From contig CM026386.1 of assembly GCA_014843695.1 (NCBI GenBank), positions 85,551,111 through 85,615,110 of the forward strand: DNA of 64,000 bases, given 5' to 3'. This document shows, in pieces, positions 34,735-46,239 of this stretch. This DNA is from Archivesica marissinica (Eukaryota; Mollusca; Bivalvia; Venerida; Vesicomyidae). The first letter of the stretch is position 1. Every line of letters begins with the position of its first letter. Both the position numbers and the translations under genes were made by a program. The notes beneath the pieces are model-generated. The model was not told where the DNA came from. It worked only from the letters and a program-made list of their open reading frames with translations, and did no database searches.

Positions 34735-35597
34735 ATATACAGAACTCTTGGTTCATATATGTGCAGCATACTTCATATCTGTACACTACATGCTTGGTTC
34801 ATATATGTGCAGCATACTTCATATATGTACACTACATGCTTGGTTCATATATGTGCAGTGTACTTCATATCTGTACACTACATGCTTGGTTCATATATGT
34901 GCAGCATACTTCATATCTGTACACTACATGCTTGGTTCATATATGTGCAGCATACTTCATATATGTACACTACATGCTTGGTTAATATATGTGCAGCATA
35001 CTTCATATCTGTACACTACATGCTTGGTTCATATATGTGCAGTGTACTTCATATCTGTACACTACATGCTTGGTTCATATATGTGCAGCATACTTCATAT
35101 ATGTACACTACATGCTTGGTTAATATATGTGCAGCATACTTCATATCTGTACACTACATGCTTGGTTCATATATGTGCAGCATACTTCATATATGTACAC
35201 TACATGCTTGGTTAATATATGTGCAGCATACTTCATATCTGTACACTACACGCTTGGTTAATATATGTGCAGCATACTTCATATCTGTACACTACACACT
35301 TGGTTCATATATGTGCAGCATACTTCATATCTGTACACTACATGCTTGGTTAATATATGTGCAGCATACTTCATATCTGTACACTACATGCTTGGTTAAT
35401 ATATGTGCAGCATACTTCATATCTGTACACTACATGCTTGGTTCATATATGTGCAGCATACTTCATATCTGTACACTACATGCTTGGTTAATATATGTGC
35501 AGCATACTTCATATCTGTACACTACATGCTTGGTTAATATATGTGCAGCATACTTCATATCTGTACACTACATGCTTGGTTCATATATGTGCAGAAT
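34735..35597. repeat. 46-bp minisatellite
   Basis: About 18 units with GTGCAGCATACTTCATATCT and GTACACTACATGCTTGG. GGTTCATATA and GGTTAATATA variants alternate. Confidence 0.97.
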
Positions 35598-35849
35598 ATA
35601 ATACTAAAGTACCATGCTGACATTAAAGGTATGCCTAGTGGTTAAGCCACACACAAACTATTAACTGCTGAAGAAACAAACACAAGCAATTAATTATCCA
35701 ATGCTATTTTCTTGTATATATGTATAATTATGTTTTCTCTAGGTTTATGCACTTGTATAGAGAGAGACGTGCTTGAAACTGGGTGCACACATATATACCA
35801 AGAGTTCACAGTGAGCATAACATAGGTGAGCTATAGATGTGCACACAAT

Positions 35850-36984
35850 ATAGATAGCCATAACACAATATAGATAGCCATAACACAATATAGATAGCCA
35901 TAACACAATATAGATAGCCATAACACAATATAAATAGCCATAACACAATATAGATAGCCATAACACAATATAGATAGCCATAACACAATATAAATAGTTA
36001 TAACACAATATAGATAGCCATAACACAATATAGATAGCCATAACACAACATAGATAGTTATAACACAATATAGATAGTTAGAACACAACATAGATAGTTA
36101 TAAGACAATATAGATAGTTATAACACAATATGGATAGCCATAACACAATATAGATAGTTATACCACAATATAGTTATAACACAATATGGATAGCCATAAC
36201 ACAATATAGATAGTTATACCACAATATAGATAGTCATAACACAATATAGATAGTTATACCACAATATAGATAGTTATAAGACAATATAGATAGTTGTAGC
36301 ACAATATAGTTATAACACAATATAGATAGCCATAACACAATATAGATAGTTATAAGACAATATAGATAGTTGTAGCACAATATAGCTATAACACAATATA
36401 GATAGCTATAACACAATATAGATAGCTATAACACAATATAGATAGTTAGAACACAACATAGATAGTTATAAGACAATATAGATAGTTATAACACAATATA
36501 GATAGCCATAACACAATATAGATCGTTAGAACACAATATAGATAGTTATAAGACAATATAGATAGTTATAACACAATATAGATAGCCATAACACAATATA
36601 GATAGTTAGAACACAATATAGATAGTTATAAGACAATATAGATAGTTATAACACAAGATAGATAGTTAGAACACAACATAGATAATTATAAGACAATATA
36701 GATAGTTGTAATACAATATAGTTATAACACAATATAGATAGCCATAGCACAATATAGATAGTTAGAACACAATATAGTCATAACACAATATAGATAGCCA
36801 TAACACAATATAGATAGCCATAACACAATATAGATAGTTATACCACAATATAGATAGTTATAAGACAATATAGATAGTTGTAGCACAATATAGTTATAGC
36901 ACAATATAGATAGCCATAACACAATATAGATAGTTATACCACAATATAGTCATAACACAATATAGATAGTTATACAACAATATA
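35850..36984. repeat. 20-bp minisatellite, left part
   Basis: About 56 units of ACACAATATAGATAGTTATA and variants (GCCATA, ACCACAA, AGACAA, shortened ATAGTTATA). Interrupted by the Tc1-like element, then continues at 38735. Confidence 0.97.
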
Positions 36985-37188
36985 TACTGAGTCAAAAAAG
37001 AAACGATACCTGGTGTTTATGTGTCTATAATTTCAACATTTATTAAGAAAATTCTTTGAAAATTCGTAAGATGATAGTCCAACATGTTTGAAAGAGGAGC
37101 ACATAAAGCATAATGAGCCTCCGAAACTGTCTGCTGCGTGATGACATAATTCGTCGGACAGGGGTCTAATGGAGTTTTCACACAGACG

Positions 37189-38163
37189 TCAATACCGAGT
37201 ATGGGCACCATTTGCGTCTCACTGCAATGCACCGCCGTCGCATCGAACGGAAGAGTGTCTGAATCTCTTGCTGGTCAATATTTGTTGGTTTAACGTTACC
37301 GGCTGACGTCGTCTGACGCGGCGGTCTAACGTATCCCACAAATGTTCTATGGGTGACAAGTCTGGTGACAAAGCAGGCCACGGCAGGGTTTCAATATTGT
37401 TCTGCTCCAATAATGTGGTGAAAATCCGAGCAGTACGACACCTGGCGTTGTCCTGTTGGAACAGTGTGACGTTTCTGTTGGCGTTAAAGAATGGCACAAC
37501 AACTGGCGCAAGGATCTCATCACAGTACCGCTGGGCATTTAGGTTCCCGTCCACCACTAACAGTTCAGTGCGACTGCCGAAGGTGATACCGCCCCACGCC
37601 ATAACGCTTCCGCCCCCGAACAGATCGACCTGACGTACACATGCGTCGGCGTAACGTTCACCGCGTCTGCGATATACCCGCTCTCTGCCATCCGCTCGAC
37701 GCAAACTGAACCGCGATTCATCGCTAAACATCACCGAATTCCACTGTAACCGAGTCCAGCGAGCACGTTCCGTCGTCCATTCCCGCCGTACGTCACGGTG
37801 ACGTCGTGTCTGGATGGGTCCAACGTATGGCCGATAGCCACGTTCACCGAGCCGGTTCCTGACTGTTTGTGCACTGATGCGATTGTTGGTCATCCCAGGA
37901 GTAACGGCAGCTGTGTGCGTAGCAGGTAGGAACCGGTCACGTAAATGTGACGTCCGAATGTTACGGTCCTGTTCACGCGTCGTCACACGTGGTCGACCAG
38001 ATCTTGGACGGTCGTCCACCGATCCATGTGTTCGATAACGTCGAAGTAGACGTGTTATCGTGATCCGCGTAACCCCGAGTCGATTTGCGACGTCACGCTG
38101 ACGTAAACCGCCGTCAATCATGCCAATGGCACGCATTCTCTGATTGCGGTTTAGCCTAGGCAT
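37189..38163 (-). pseudogene. Tc1/mariner transposase (DD34E), C-terminally disrupted
   Basis: Start chosen at MPRLNRNQRMRAIGMIDGG (38163). Residues 1-110 hold the paired-like DNA-binding region (QRDVANRLGVTRITITRLLR, then a GRPR hook). Catalytic motifs: VMFSDESRF, FQQDNARCRT and LSPIEHLWD, with 34 residues between the second Asp and the Glu, i.e. DD34E. The catalytic frame is open, but after RRRQPVTLNQQ it shifts, RSMRRRCIAV appears in a second frame and the expected end NGAHTRY in a third, stopping at 37189. At least two small lesions near 37220-37270 therefore remove the C-terminus. Confidence 0.88.
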
Positions 38164-38215
38164 TTTGTTAGAGGTAACAATGGGTATGTAAGGTGTTTTT
38201 CCTCGATGATAATGC

Positions 38216-38510
38216 AATACCAGTACAATGAATGAATGAATGAATGAATGGTGTTTTACGGCGCATCGACATCTAAGGTCATATAGCGCGCATTAAAGTT
38301 ATGTTTATTGTCCAGTGTATGAAATAAAATGCTATAAGTATATGCATTACGTAAAAATTAATACTAAGAAGTTATAAAGACGTAAGATTAATTACAGGTA
38401 ATATATGAATGAATGATTACTACAAAGGTATGATTAACAATTGATATCACAGCTTATTATAAATTCCTATTGCCTTGATAAATGATATGAATACCAGTAC
38501 AATAAACCGG
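38216..38510 (-). mobile_element. SINE or LINE 3'-end insertion within the Tc1-like element
   Basis: An (ATGA)n tail at 38228-38250 precedes ACGGCGCATCGACATCTAAG and TCATATAGCGCGC, the complement of a retroposon 3' end. ATACCAGTACAAT occurs at about 38217 and again at about 38490, a 13-bp target duplication. Confidence 0.7.
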
Positions 38511-38734
38511 TTTTCCGATTTGTACATGTGTAGGAAGTTGTCTTTGTTGAGGAGCACGTGCAAATCGGAAATTCGGCGTTCCAGGATTACCGGGTGTTTA
38601 TTTACCTGTGTTTATGGTTGGCTGACGTTGCAATAAGATACCCGGTACTGATACGTAATAATATATTAAACCTTTCTATGGTTTTATCCGTTTTACGTCA
38701 TTTTTAGTTTGGTATCGTTTCTTTTTTTACTCAG

Positions 38735-40640
38735 TATAGATAGCCATAACACAATATAGATAGTTATAACACAATATAGATAGCCATAACACAATATAGA
38801 TAGTTATAACACAATATAGATAGTTATAACACAATATAGATAGTTATAACACAATATAGATAGCCATAACACAATATAGATAGATATAACACAATATAGA
38901 TAGTTATAACACAATATAGATAGTTATAACACAATATAGATAGCTATAACACAATATAGCTATAACACAGTATAGATAGTTATAACACAGTATAGATAGT
39001 TATAACACAATATAGATAGTTATAACACAATATAGATAGTTATACCACAATATAGATAGTTATAACACAATATAGATAGTTATAACACAATATAGCTATA
39101 ACACAGTATAGATAGTTATAACACAATATAGATAGTTATAACACAATATAGATAGTTATAACACAATATAGTATTATAACACAATATAGATAGTTATAAC
39201 ACAATATAGATAGTTATAACACAATATAGCTATAACACAGTATAGATAGTTATAACACAATATAGATAGTTATACCACAATATAGATAGTTATAACACGT
39301 ATAGATAGTTATAACACAATATAGATAGTTATAACACAATATAGATAGTTATAACACAATATAGATAGTTATAACACAGTATAGATAGTTATAACACAAT
39401 ATAGATAGTTATAACACAATATAGTTAGCTATAACACAATATAGATAGTTATAACACAATATAGATATTTATACCACAATATAGATAGTTATACCACAAT
39501 ATAGATAGTTATAACACAATATAGATAGTTATAACACAATATAGATAGTTATAACACAATATAGATAGTTATACCACAATATAGATAGTTATACCACAAT
39601 ATAGATAGTTATAACACAATATAGATAGTTATACCACAATATAGATAGTTATAACACAATATAGATAGTTATAACACAATATAGATAGTTATAACACAAT
39701 ATAGTTATAACACAATATAGATAGTTATACCACAATATAGATAGTTATACCACAATATAGATAGTTATAGCACAATATAGATAGTTATAACACAGTATAG
39801 ATAGTTATAACACAATATAGATAGTTATACCACAATATAGATAGTTATAACACAATATAGATAGTTATAACACAATATAGATAGTTATAACACAATATAG
39901 TTATACCACAATATAGATAGTTATACCACAATATAGATAGTTATAACACAATATAGATAGCTATAACACAATATAGATAGTTATAACACAGTATAGATAG
40001 TTATAACACAATATAGATAGTTATACCACAATATAGATAGTCATAACACAATATAGATAGTTATAACACAATATAGATAGTTATACCACAATATAGATAG
40101 TCATAACACAATATAGATAGTTATAACACAATATAGATAGTTATAACACAATATAGTTATAACACAATATAGATAGTTATAACACAATATAGATAGTTAT
40201 ACCACAATATAGATAGTCATAACACAATATAGATAGTTATAACACAATATAGATAGTTATAACACAATATAGTTATAACACAATATAGATAGTTATACCA
40301 CAATATAGATAGTTATACCACAATATAGATAGTTATACCACAATATAGATAGTTATAACACAGTATAGATAGTTATAACACAATATAGATAGTTATACCA
40401 CAATATAGATAGTCATAACACAATATAGATAGTTATAACACAATATAGATAGTTATAACACAATATAGATAGTTATAACACAATATAGATAGTTATAACA
40501 CAATATAGATAGTTATAACACAATATAGATAGTTATAACACAATATAGATAGTTATACCACAATATAGTTATAACACAATATAGTATAGTATAACACAAT
40601 ATAGTTATAACACAATATAGATAGTTATAACACAATATAG
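38735..40640. repeat. 20-bp minisatellite, right part
   Basis: About 95 units of the same monomer as the left part, with periodic shortened units (ATATAGTTATAACACA) that recur at intervals, hinting at higher-order duplications. Confidence 0.97.
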
Positions 40641-41675
40641 TTGTGATGTAAATAAATCAGTCTGCTTTATAACATAGTCCATGGAAACTGAGAAGGTTGT
40701 CATGGAAACTGAGAAGGTTGTGTAATATATGTGTGACCTGTGAGAGGTAGGAGTACATAAAGAACCATTGACCAAAGCAAGTTAGGTAGCAAGCAACATC
40801 AAAAGCAAGTTGTTCACCTGGTGGAATAGTGGTGGTAGTAGTAGTAGTAGCTGTAAGGACAAAAGGGAATCATTATACATGAATGTGTGTGCTTAGTTTT
40901 GCAGAATTCATTGTGGAAATCTGTCCCAAGTGTGTAGTAGCAAGGACAAGAACTGAACACCTATCAAACATCCATCAATCTAAATGAGATTGTGACATGC
41001 ACAATTATGCATGGTACTGATCATTCTGTGAAAATATTGTGGTTAACCTTAAACCTGCAGAATAAATGTGACCCGCCATATCAAAATCAGTCGTAAGTCG
41101 GGATTATCGTAAGGCAGATAATTACATTATAAGTCAACAAAATGGTATTTTAACAATTTTCAGATTATTGTATAATGGCATTTTATAATCATTTATCTTT
41201 ATAATAAATGTGATAGAAGCACGTATTTGTGTAATTTAAGGCATTAAAAACACATTTTAATTAGCTTGGTGTTAATTGCCATTGTTATTAATCGCAGTGA
41301 AACAAAAGATCTAAGCCGGGTAGGTGGTGTTTTCCGATGGCCTTCAATGATACTGTCCCGCGGTTTGGCCCCATGTATTTGGTACCGAAATAAACTAGAG
41401 ATGACGTATTTTCAGCTGATGCTATTTTTGAAGTAAGATCTTATATGCTTCCAACTAATCAATGGCTTTAAAGCATTCAAATATTTTCAAAAATCTCTTC
41501 GGTTGCGACGTAAACGTGATTCCCACTCATCCATTGGCCGATAAACACCACGTGATCTGCAAGTGCGCACCTGTTCCTATGTTCACAGACGATTGGATAG
41601 AAACAAAACGATTTTCGGTGTGATTTCATGACGATTATTCATTATATAGCTTAATATTTAGATTTATTTCGATGC
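40641..41675. other. Unique AT-rich stretch
   Basis: Contains a short (AGT)n tract near 40835 and a 21-bp duplication near 40680. No gene recognised. Confidence 0.45.
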
Positions 41676-41684
41676 AAATCAGTC

Positions 41685-42297
41685 GGTGAACGGACGTTTT
41701 GGCCAGCGGACGTTTTGGCCAGGACGTTTTGGCCCCGACGTTTTGGCCAGCGGACGTTTTGGCCAGCTGGGTTTCAGGGTAGGACGTTTTGGCCAAAATG
41801 AGTTTTTGAGGGGAAATTTTCTGTTTTGGTTGTTAGAAGTATAATATGTATTTCATTTATTAAAAGTCAAGTACATAATACATTCATACATTTGGTTGGC
41901 CAGCACGGAGGTTATGGGAAACACCTCGCAGGAATTGGGGGATGGTTTTTCTGCCGGATGCTATGTCTTGGCACAGGTTGTGGAGATCAAATACTTCAAA
42001 GGTTTCACATTATTGGAATTGCAATTCGTAATTAAATTCAAAGTAGTTCAACTGAGTAAATCAAATACTTCTGAAAGCACAGCATCACCCACTTGCTAAA
42101 TAGAGCCATCCTGGGCCGTATTCTCGAAATTACTTAAGTTTTTGTTTTAACTTAAATAAAAAATTTTCCCCTCAAAAACTCATTTTGGCCAAAACGTCCT
42201 ACCCTGAAAACCCAGCTGACCAAAACGTCCGCTGGCCAAAACATCCGGGCCAAAACGTCCTGGCCAAAACGTCCGCTGGCCAAAACGTCCTACATTC
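41685..42297. mobile_element. Mutator-like MITE 1 with iterated GGACGTTTTGGCC ends
   Basis: Ends GGTGAACGGACGTTTTGGCC and the complement of GAATGTAGGACGTTTTGGCC. Arms of about 130 bp made of four to six copies of GACGTTTTGGCC. A 9-bp target duplication AAATCAGTC lies at 41676-41684 and 42298-42306. A 9-bp duplication with long arms fits MULE elements. The interior (41825-42155) holds no recognised domain. Confidence 0.87.
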
Positions 42298-42597
42298 AAA
42301 TCAGTCATATATAGGTAAATGGTAACCTAGACAAGTGTAGAACCTTATCGGGGAACGGACAATATCCCCCCCGGACAATATCCCCCCCGTATATTTTGAC
42401 CCAGGCGGACAATATCCCCCCCATCAAAAAGACAGGGCGGACAATATCCCCCCCGTAGAAAATCACAGGGCGGACAATATCCCCCCCATCAAAAAGACAA
42501 GGCGGACAATATCCCCCCGGACATTATCCCCCCTTATAAACTTATAAATTAACGCAAATTAACAAGCTTTATTTTATTTATAAGGGGTGTTTCTATC

Positions 42598-43501
42598 GAA
42601 TGTAGGACGTTTCGGACATGGATCTTTCGGCCTAGGATGTTTCAGCCTAGGACGTTTCGGCCGGCCCTTTTTTCAGGATAGGACGTTTCGGCCAAATCAG
42701 TTTATATGGGTTATACATTAATATTTTGGAAGTTTGATGGGTTTAATTTGAAAATGACTTATACCATTAAATTGAATATGGTTTTATTGATTATATTTTA
42801 TGTCTTTTGGGAGACTTAATTTTTTTTAAACTTTGGACCACAATGACGTTATACCATGGAATTGAATATAACACGCAACAATCATCAGGTGTATAACATG
42901 GTTTTATTGAATTCATTTTGTGCCTCATATAATAATTATGTTTAACTGAACATCTCAAACTCCTTGTTCGTCTTCATAAGGGCAGAGCAGTTGACAGGGG
43001 CGTCACGACGAACACACCGCCAAGAGATTTCATCCTTACGCTTTGCTACTAACTTCACAGTATACATGAATCCATCCAGACAAAGCTTCTTGCTACCCCG
43101 TTTTGTACTTATAACTTCCATGCTGAGTGACATTTTGGCATTTTGACATGCCTTATATATTAGAACAAAATAATGACTCATCATTGAGCAGCTCATTCCA
43201 TGAACATCCTCCTTTGAGCACAGACGTGTTAGGAAACCGACTTGAGGTGAGGTGAGAACCCCTTTGACGTGAAGCACCTTTGAAGTGGTCCTGTGAAGTT
43301 GTGTCCACAGCTTTCTAAAAGATCTAAAAAGATCCATTCCCAAGAACATGTGTCCGGATTGTCTTCCGAATTAACAATGTCCGGGTCTGACTAGAAATCT
43401 GATTTGGCCGAAACGTCCTATCTTGAAAAAAGGGCTGGCCGAAACATCCTAGGCCGAAACATCCTAGTCCGAAAGATCCAAGTCCGAAACGTCCGCCCAC
43501 C
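42598..43501. mobile_element. Mutator-like element 3 (FLYWCH-bearing), nested in element 2
   Basis: Ends GAATGTAGGACGTTTCGGAC and the complement of GGTGGGCGGACGTTTCGGAC; arms of about 95 bp with repeated CTAGGACGTTTCGGCC-like blocks. Perfect 9-bp duplication GTTTCTATC at 42589-42597 and 43502-43510. Termini are the same pair of types as elements 1 and 2 but with a different iterated core. Confidence 0.9.
42942..43349 (-). pseudogene. FLYWCH zinc-finger fragment of a MULE-type transposase
   Basis: Minus-strand frame of 135 codons ending near 42942. The last 50 residues read STKRGSKKLCLDGFMYTVKL, ISWRCVRRD, CSALMKT, the F/G-x-Y ... W-x-C ... C-x-A pattern of a FLYWCH finger; the final His pair is not evident. 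The upstream 80 residues are not recognised. FLYWCH fingers occur with MULE transposases in animals. Confidence 0.6.
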
Positions 43502-43509
43502 GTTTCTAT

Positions 43510-43707
43510 CATCTCACCCAGAGTACCTGGAGACGAGTACAAGCGGAAGGCCTCGCCACTGACTACCGAGAAAACGACGAGCTGAAGCAGTTTGTCGGAA
43601 TGATTGACGGCCTGGCATTCCTGCCGGTTGACGAGGTTGTCGAAGGAATGACGGCACTGAAGAACCTTGCGCCAGACTCTGTGATGCCAGTGATAGACTA
43701 TTGTTAA
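43510..43707 (+). pseudogene. MULE transposase C-terminal fragment
   Basis: Plus strand: FYHLTQSTWRRVQAEGLATD, then FVGMIDGLAFLPVDEVVEGM and a stop after PVIDYC. This resembles the C-terminal part of animal MULE transposases (a H-x-x-Q-x-x-W-R motif and a LAFLP motif). The catalytic domain is absent; element 3 inserted exactly at the FYH codons. Confidence 0.65.
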
Positions 43708-43917
43708 CCCATTCTTGTTAGTTACTCTTTCTCCGTCCTATGATTTTCTATGGGGGGAAATTGTCCGCCCTGTGATTTTCTACGGGGGGATATTGTCTGC
43801 CTTGTATTTTTGATGGGGGGATATTGTCCGCCCTGTCTTTTTTGACGGGGGGGATATTGTCCGCCTGGGTCAAAATATACGGGGGGATATTGTCCGGGGG
43901 GATATTGTCCTACACTC

Positions 43918-44857
43918 CCTTTATCTGGTGATTTGTTGTGTGAAATTTTAACCGTTTATCTGTACCCGTGTTCCGTGTAGCCCAGTATTTCGGACGTACA
44001 TGAATTTAATATAAATTCTAAAACAATACTTCATCTGAATCCAAAAGTTCATTCATTCTTTTATAACTGTGACTGAATTCAGCTTTTATGTTTCATAATA
44101 TTACAAAATAATTTTTTACTTTTCACTGTGTAATTCAGAGCTGCACAATATACAAGGTTACTTTACTTCCCACAAAAAGCCATAAATTACCCCCTAATCC
44201 TTTCCTAAAACAACACAACTGATAAGGGGAATTGTGCTAAAGTAAACATTTTAATTGATCAATGAAACACTGCTATTGTGTACTATGATCCAATTAACAA
44301 TTTTATATAACACAAGGTGTCCACTTATGCCCTGGGCACTGTCAGATCAGACTAATCAAAGGAGTCAATATACAGGGGCCAATAAACTAGAATATCTACA
44401 AAGACATGGAGATTGCTAAATGTACTCTGAAAAGTCAGAATAATCCTTTCAGGATATATTGGTTTAAGTAAATAAAAAATATTGTTAAAAAAATTATTAT
44501 TTTTTTATTAATTATTATTATTGTATTTATACTAGAACAGCTGAACCACTATTACTAGAGTAGCTCATGGTTGTTGAGTATGCACTTTATTGTACAGACC
44601 TAAACTCTTCAGGAATCCACTAATTGAAGGTCTAGGAACAATATTTGGTTGATAACACATTTGCCACCGACGGCGAAATAGCTGAAATGGCCACACCCCT
44701 TTTTGGGCCACGCCCCCTTAACGCCGTGACTGTATCTACAGAACCGTTGGACCTAGGATGTTGCCCAACCACTCAAAATTTGCGCAATGGCCACATTATG
44801 GGGGTCACAATACATTTTCATATCCAAAAGTCAATGTTTTTTGAGATAATTGCCAAA
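43918..44857. other. AT-rich stretch before the second gap
   Basis: No gene or array seen. 44670-44760 contains a GC-richer patch with GGCCACACCCC and GGCCACGCCCCC, possibly the edge of another repeat. Confidence 0.4.
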
Positions 44858-45857
44858 NNNNNNNNNNNNNNNNNNNNNNNNNNNNNNNNNNNNNNNNNNN
44901 NNNNNNNNNNNNNNNNNNNNNNNNNNNNNNNNNNNNNNNNNNNNNNNNNNNNNNNNNNNNNNNNNNNNNNNNNNNNNNNNNNNNNNNNNNNNNNNNNNNN
45001 NNNNNNNNNNNNNNNNNNNNNNNNNNNNNNNNNNNNNNNNNNNNNNNNNNNNNNNNNNNNNNNNNNNNNNNNNNNNNNNNNNNNNNNNNNNNNNNNNNNN
45101 NNNNNNNNNNNNNNNNNNNNNNNNNNNNNNNNNNNNNNNNNNNNNNNNNNNNNNNNNNNNNNNNNNNNNNNNNNNNNNNNNNNNNNNNNNNNNNNNNNNN
45201 NNNNNNNNNNNNNNNNNNNNNNNNNNNNNNNNNNNNNNNNNNNNNNNNNNNNNNNNNNNNNNNNNNNNNNNNNNNNNNNNNNNNNNNNNNNNNNNNNNNN
45301 NNNNNNNNNNNNNNNNNNNNNNNNNNNNNNNNNNNNNNNNNNNNNNNNNNNNNNNNNNNNNNNNNNNNNNNNNNNNNNNNNNNNNNNNNNNNNNNNNNNN
45401 NNNNNNNNNNNNNNNNNNNNNNNNNNNNNNNNNNNNNNNNNNNNNNNNNNNNNNNNNNNNNNNNNNNNNNNNNNNNNNNNNNNNNNNNNNNNNNNNNNNN
45501 NNNNNNNNNNNNNNNNNNNNNNNNNNNNNNNNNNNNNNNNNNNNNNNNNNNNNNNNNNNNNNNNNNNNNNNNNNNNNNNNNNNNNNNNNNNNNNNNNNNN
45601 NNNNNNNNNNNNNNNNNNNNNNNNNNNNNNNNNNNNNNNNNNNNNNNNNNNNNNNNNNNNNNNNNNNNNNNNNNNNNNNNNNNNNNNNNNNNNNNNNNNN
45701 NNNNNNNNNNNNNNNNNNNNNNNNNNNNNNNNNNNNNNNNNNNNNNNNNNNNNNNNNNNNNNNNNNNNNNNNNNNNNNNNNNNNNNNNNNNNNNNNNNNN
45801 NNNNNNNNNNNNNNNNNNNNNNNNNNNNNNNNNNNNNNNNNNNNNNNNNNNNNNNNN
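44858..45857. other. Assembly gap of exactly 1000 N
   Basis: Fixed-length placeholder. Confidence 0.98.
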
Positions 45858-45858
45858 T

Positions 45859-46062
45859 GATAAAATCACCTTTGCAAACAGCATAGAGCCAGATCAGACG
45901 GCACAGAACGTGCCGTCTGATCAGGCTCTATGCTGTTTGCTATTCGGATAGTGGAGCTAAAACACTTGGCTGAATAGCAAACAACATAGATCCTGATCAG
46001 ATGAGGTGTTACGCCGTGGCTGATCTGGATCTATGTTGTTTGCAAATGTGATTTTATTTACT
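45859..46062. repeat. Compound palindromic repeat with two hairpins
   Basis: Hairpin 1 (45873-45940): GCAAACAGCATAGAGCC arm, nearly perfect over about 31 bp with a 5-bp loop. Hairpin 2 (45977-46043): GCAAACAACATAGATCC arm. The outer sequences TAAAATCACCTTTGC and GCAAATGTGATTTTA also pair, and TATTC/GAATA pair between hairpins. A third single hairpin of the family is at 61374-61438. Confidence 0.8.
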
Positions 46063-46239
46063 CAGCAGGCAAAGGGTTAAACACCCTTGGAACAGTTTGT
46101 TTGATACAGATTCTGATATTCAAACTTCTATAAAGAGGACAGCAGGAGAAGAAGTCGCTAAATAGTGAAGGTTTATTTGCTGTTTGGTCTGTGTGTTAAT
46201 CAAGTGATCAATGTAAGATACAGCTTGGTGAACATCTGC

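Larger units (their letters stand above)
36987..38734 (-). mobile_element. Tc1-like transposon inserted in the 20-bp satellite
   Basis: Terminal repeats CTGAGTCAAAAAAGAAACGA and its near-perfect complement; TA at 36985-36986 and 38735-38736. 1748 bp, of which about 270 bp (38230-38500) is a later SINE or LINE-end insertion. It carries a minus-strand transposase gene. The satellite on both sides is the same family, so the insertion postdates array expansion. Confidence 0.93.
42350..43917. mobile_element. Mutator-like element 2 with iterated GGACAATATCCCCCC ends
   Basis: Ends GGGGAACGGACAATATCCCC and the complement of GAGTGTAGGACAATATCCCC; arms of about 180 bp built from five to six GGACAATATCCCCCC blocks. 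The flanking 9-mers (AACCTTATC, CCCTTTATC) match only in part, suggesting an older insertion. Carries a MULE transposase C-terminal piece (43510-43707) and is interrupted by element 3. Confidence 0.8.

Noticed and set aside
44645..45886. Open frames crossing the second N gap
   Set aside because: As above; the sequenced ends show no domain.
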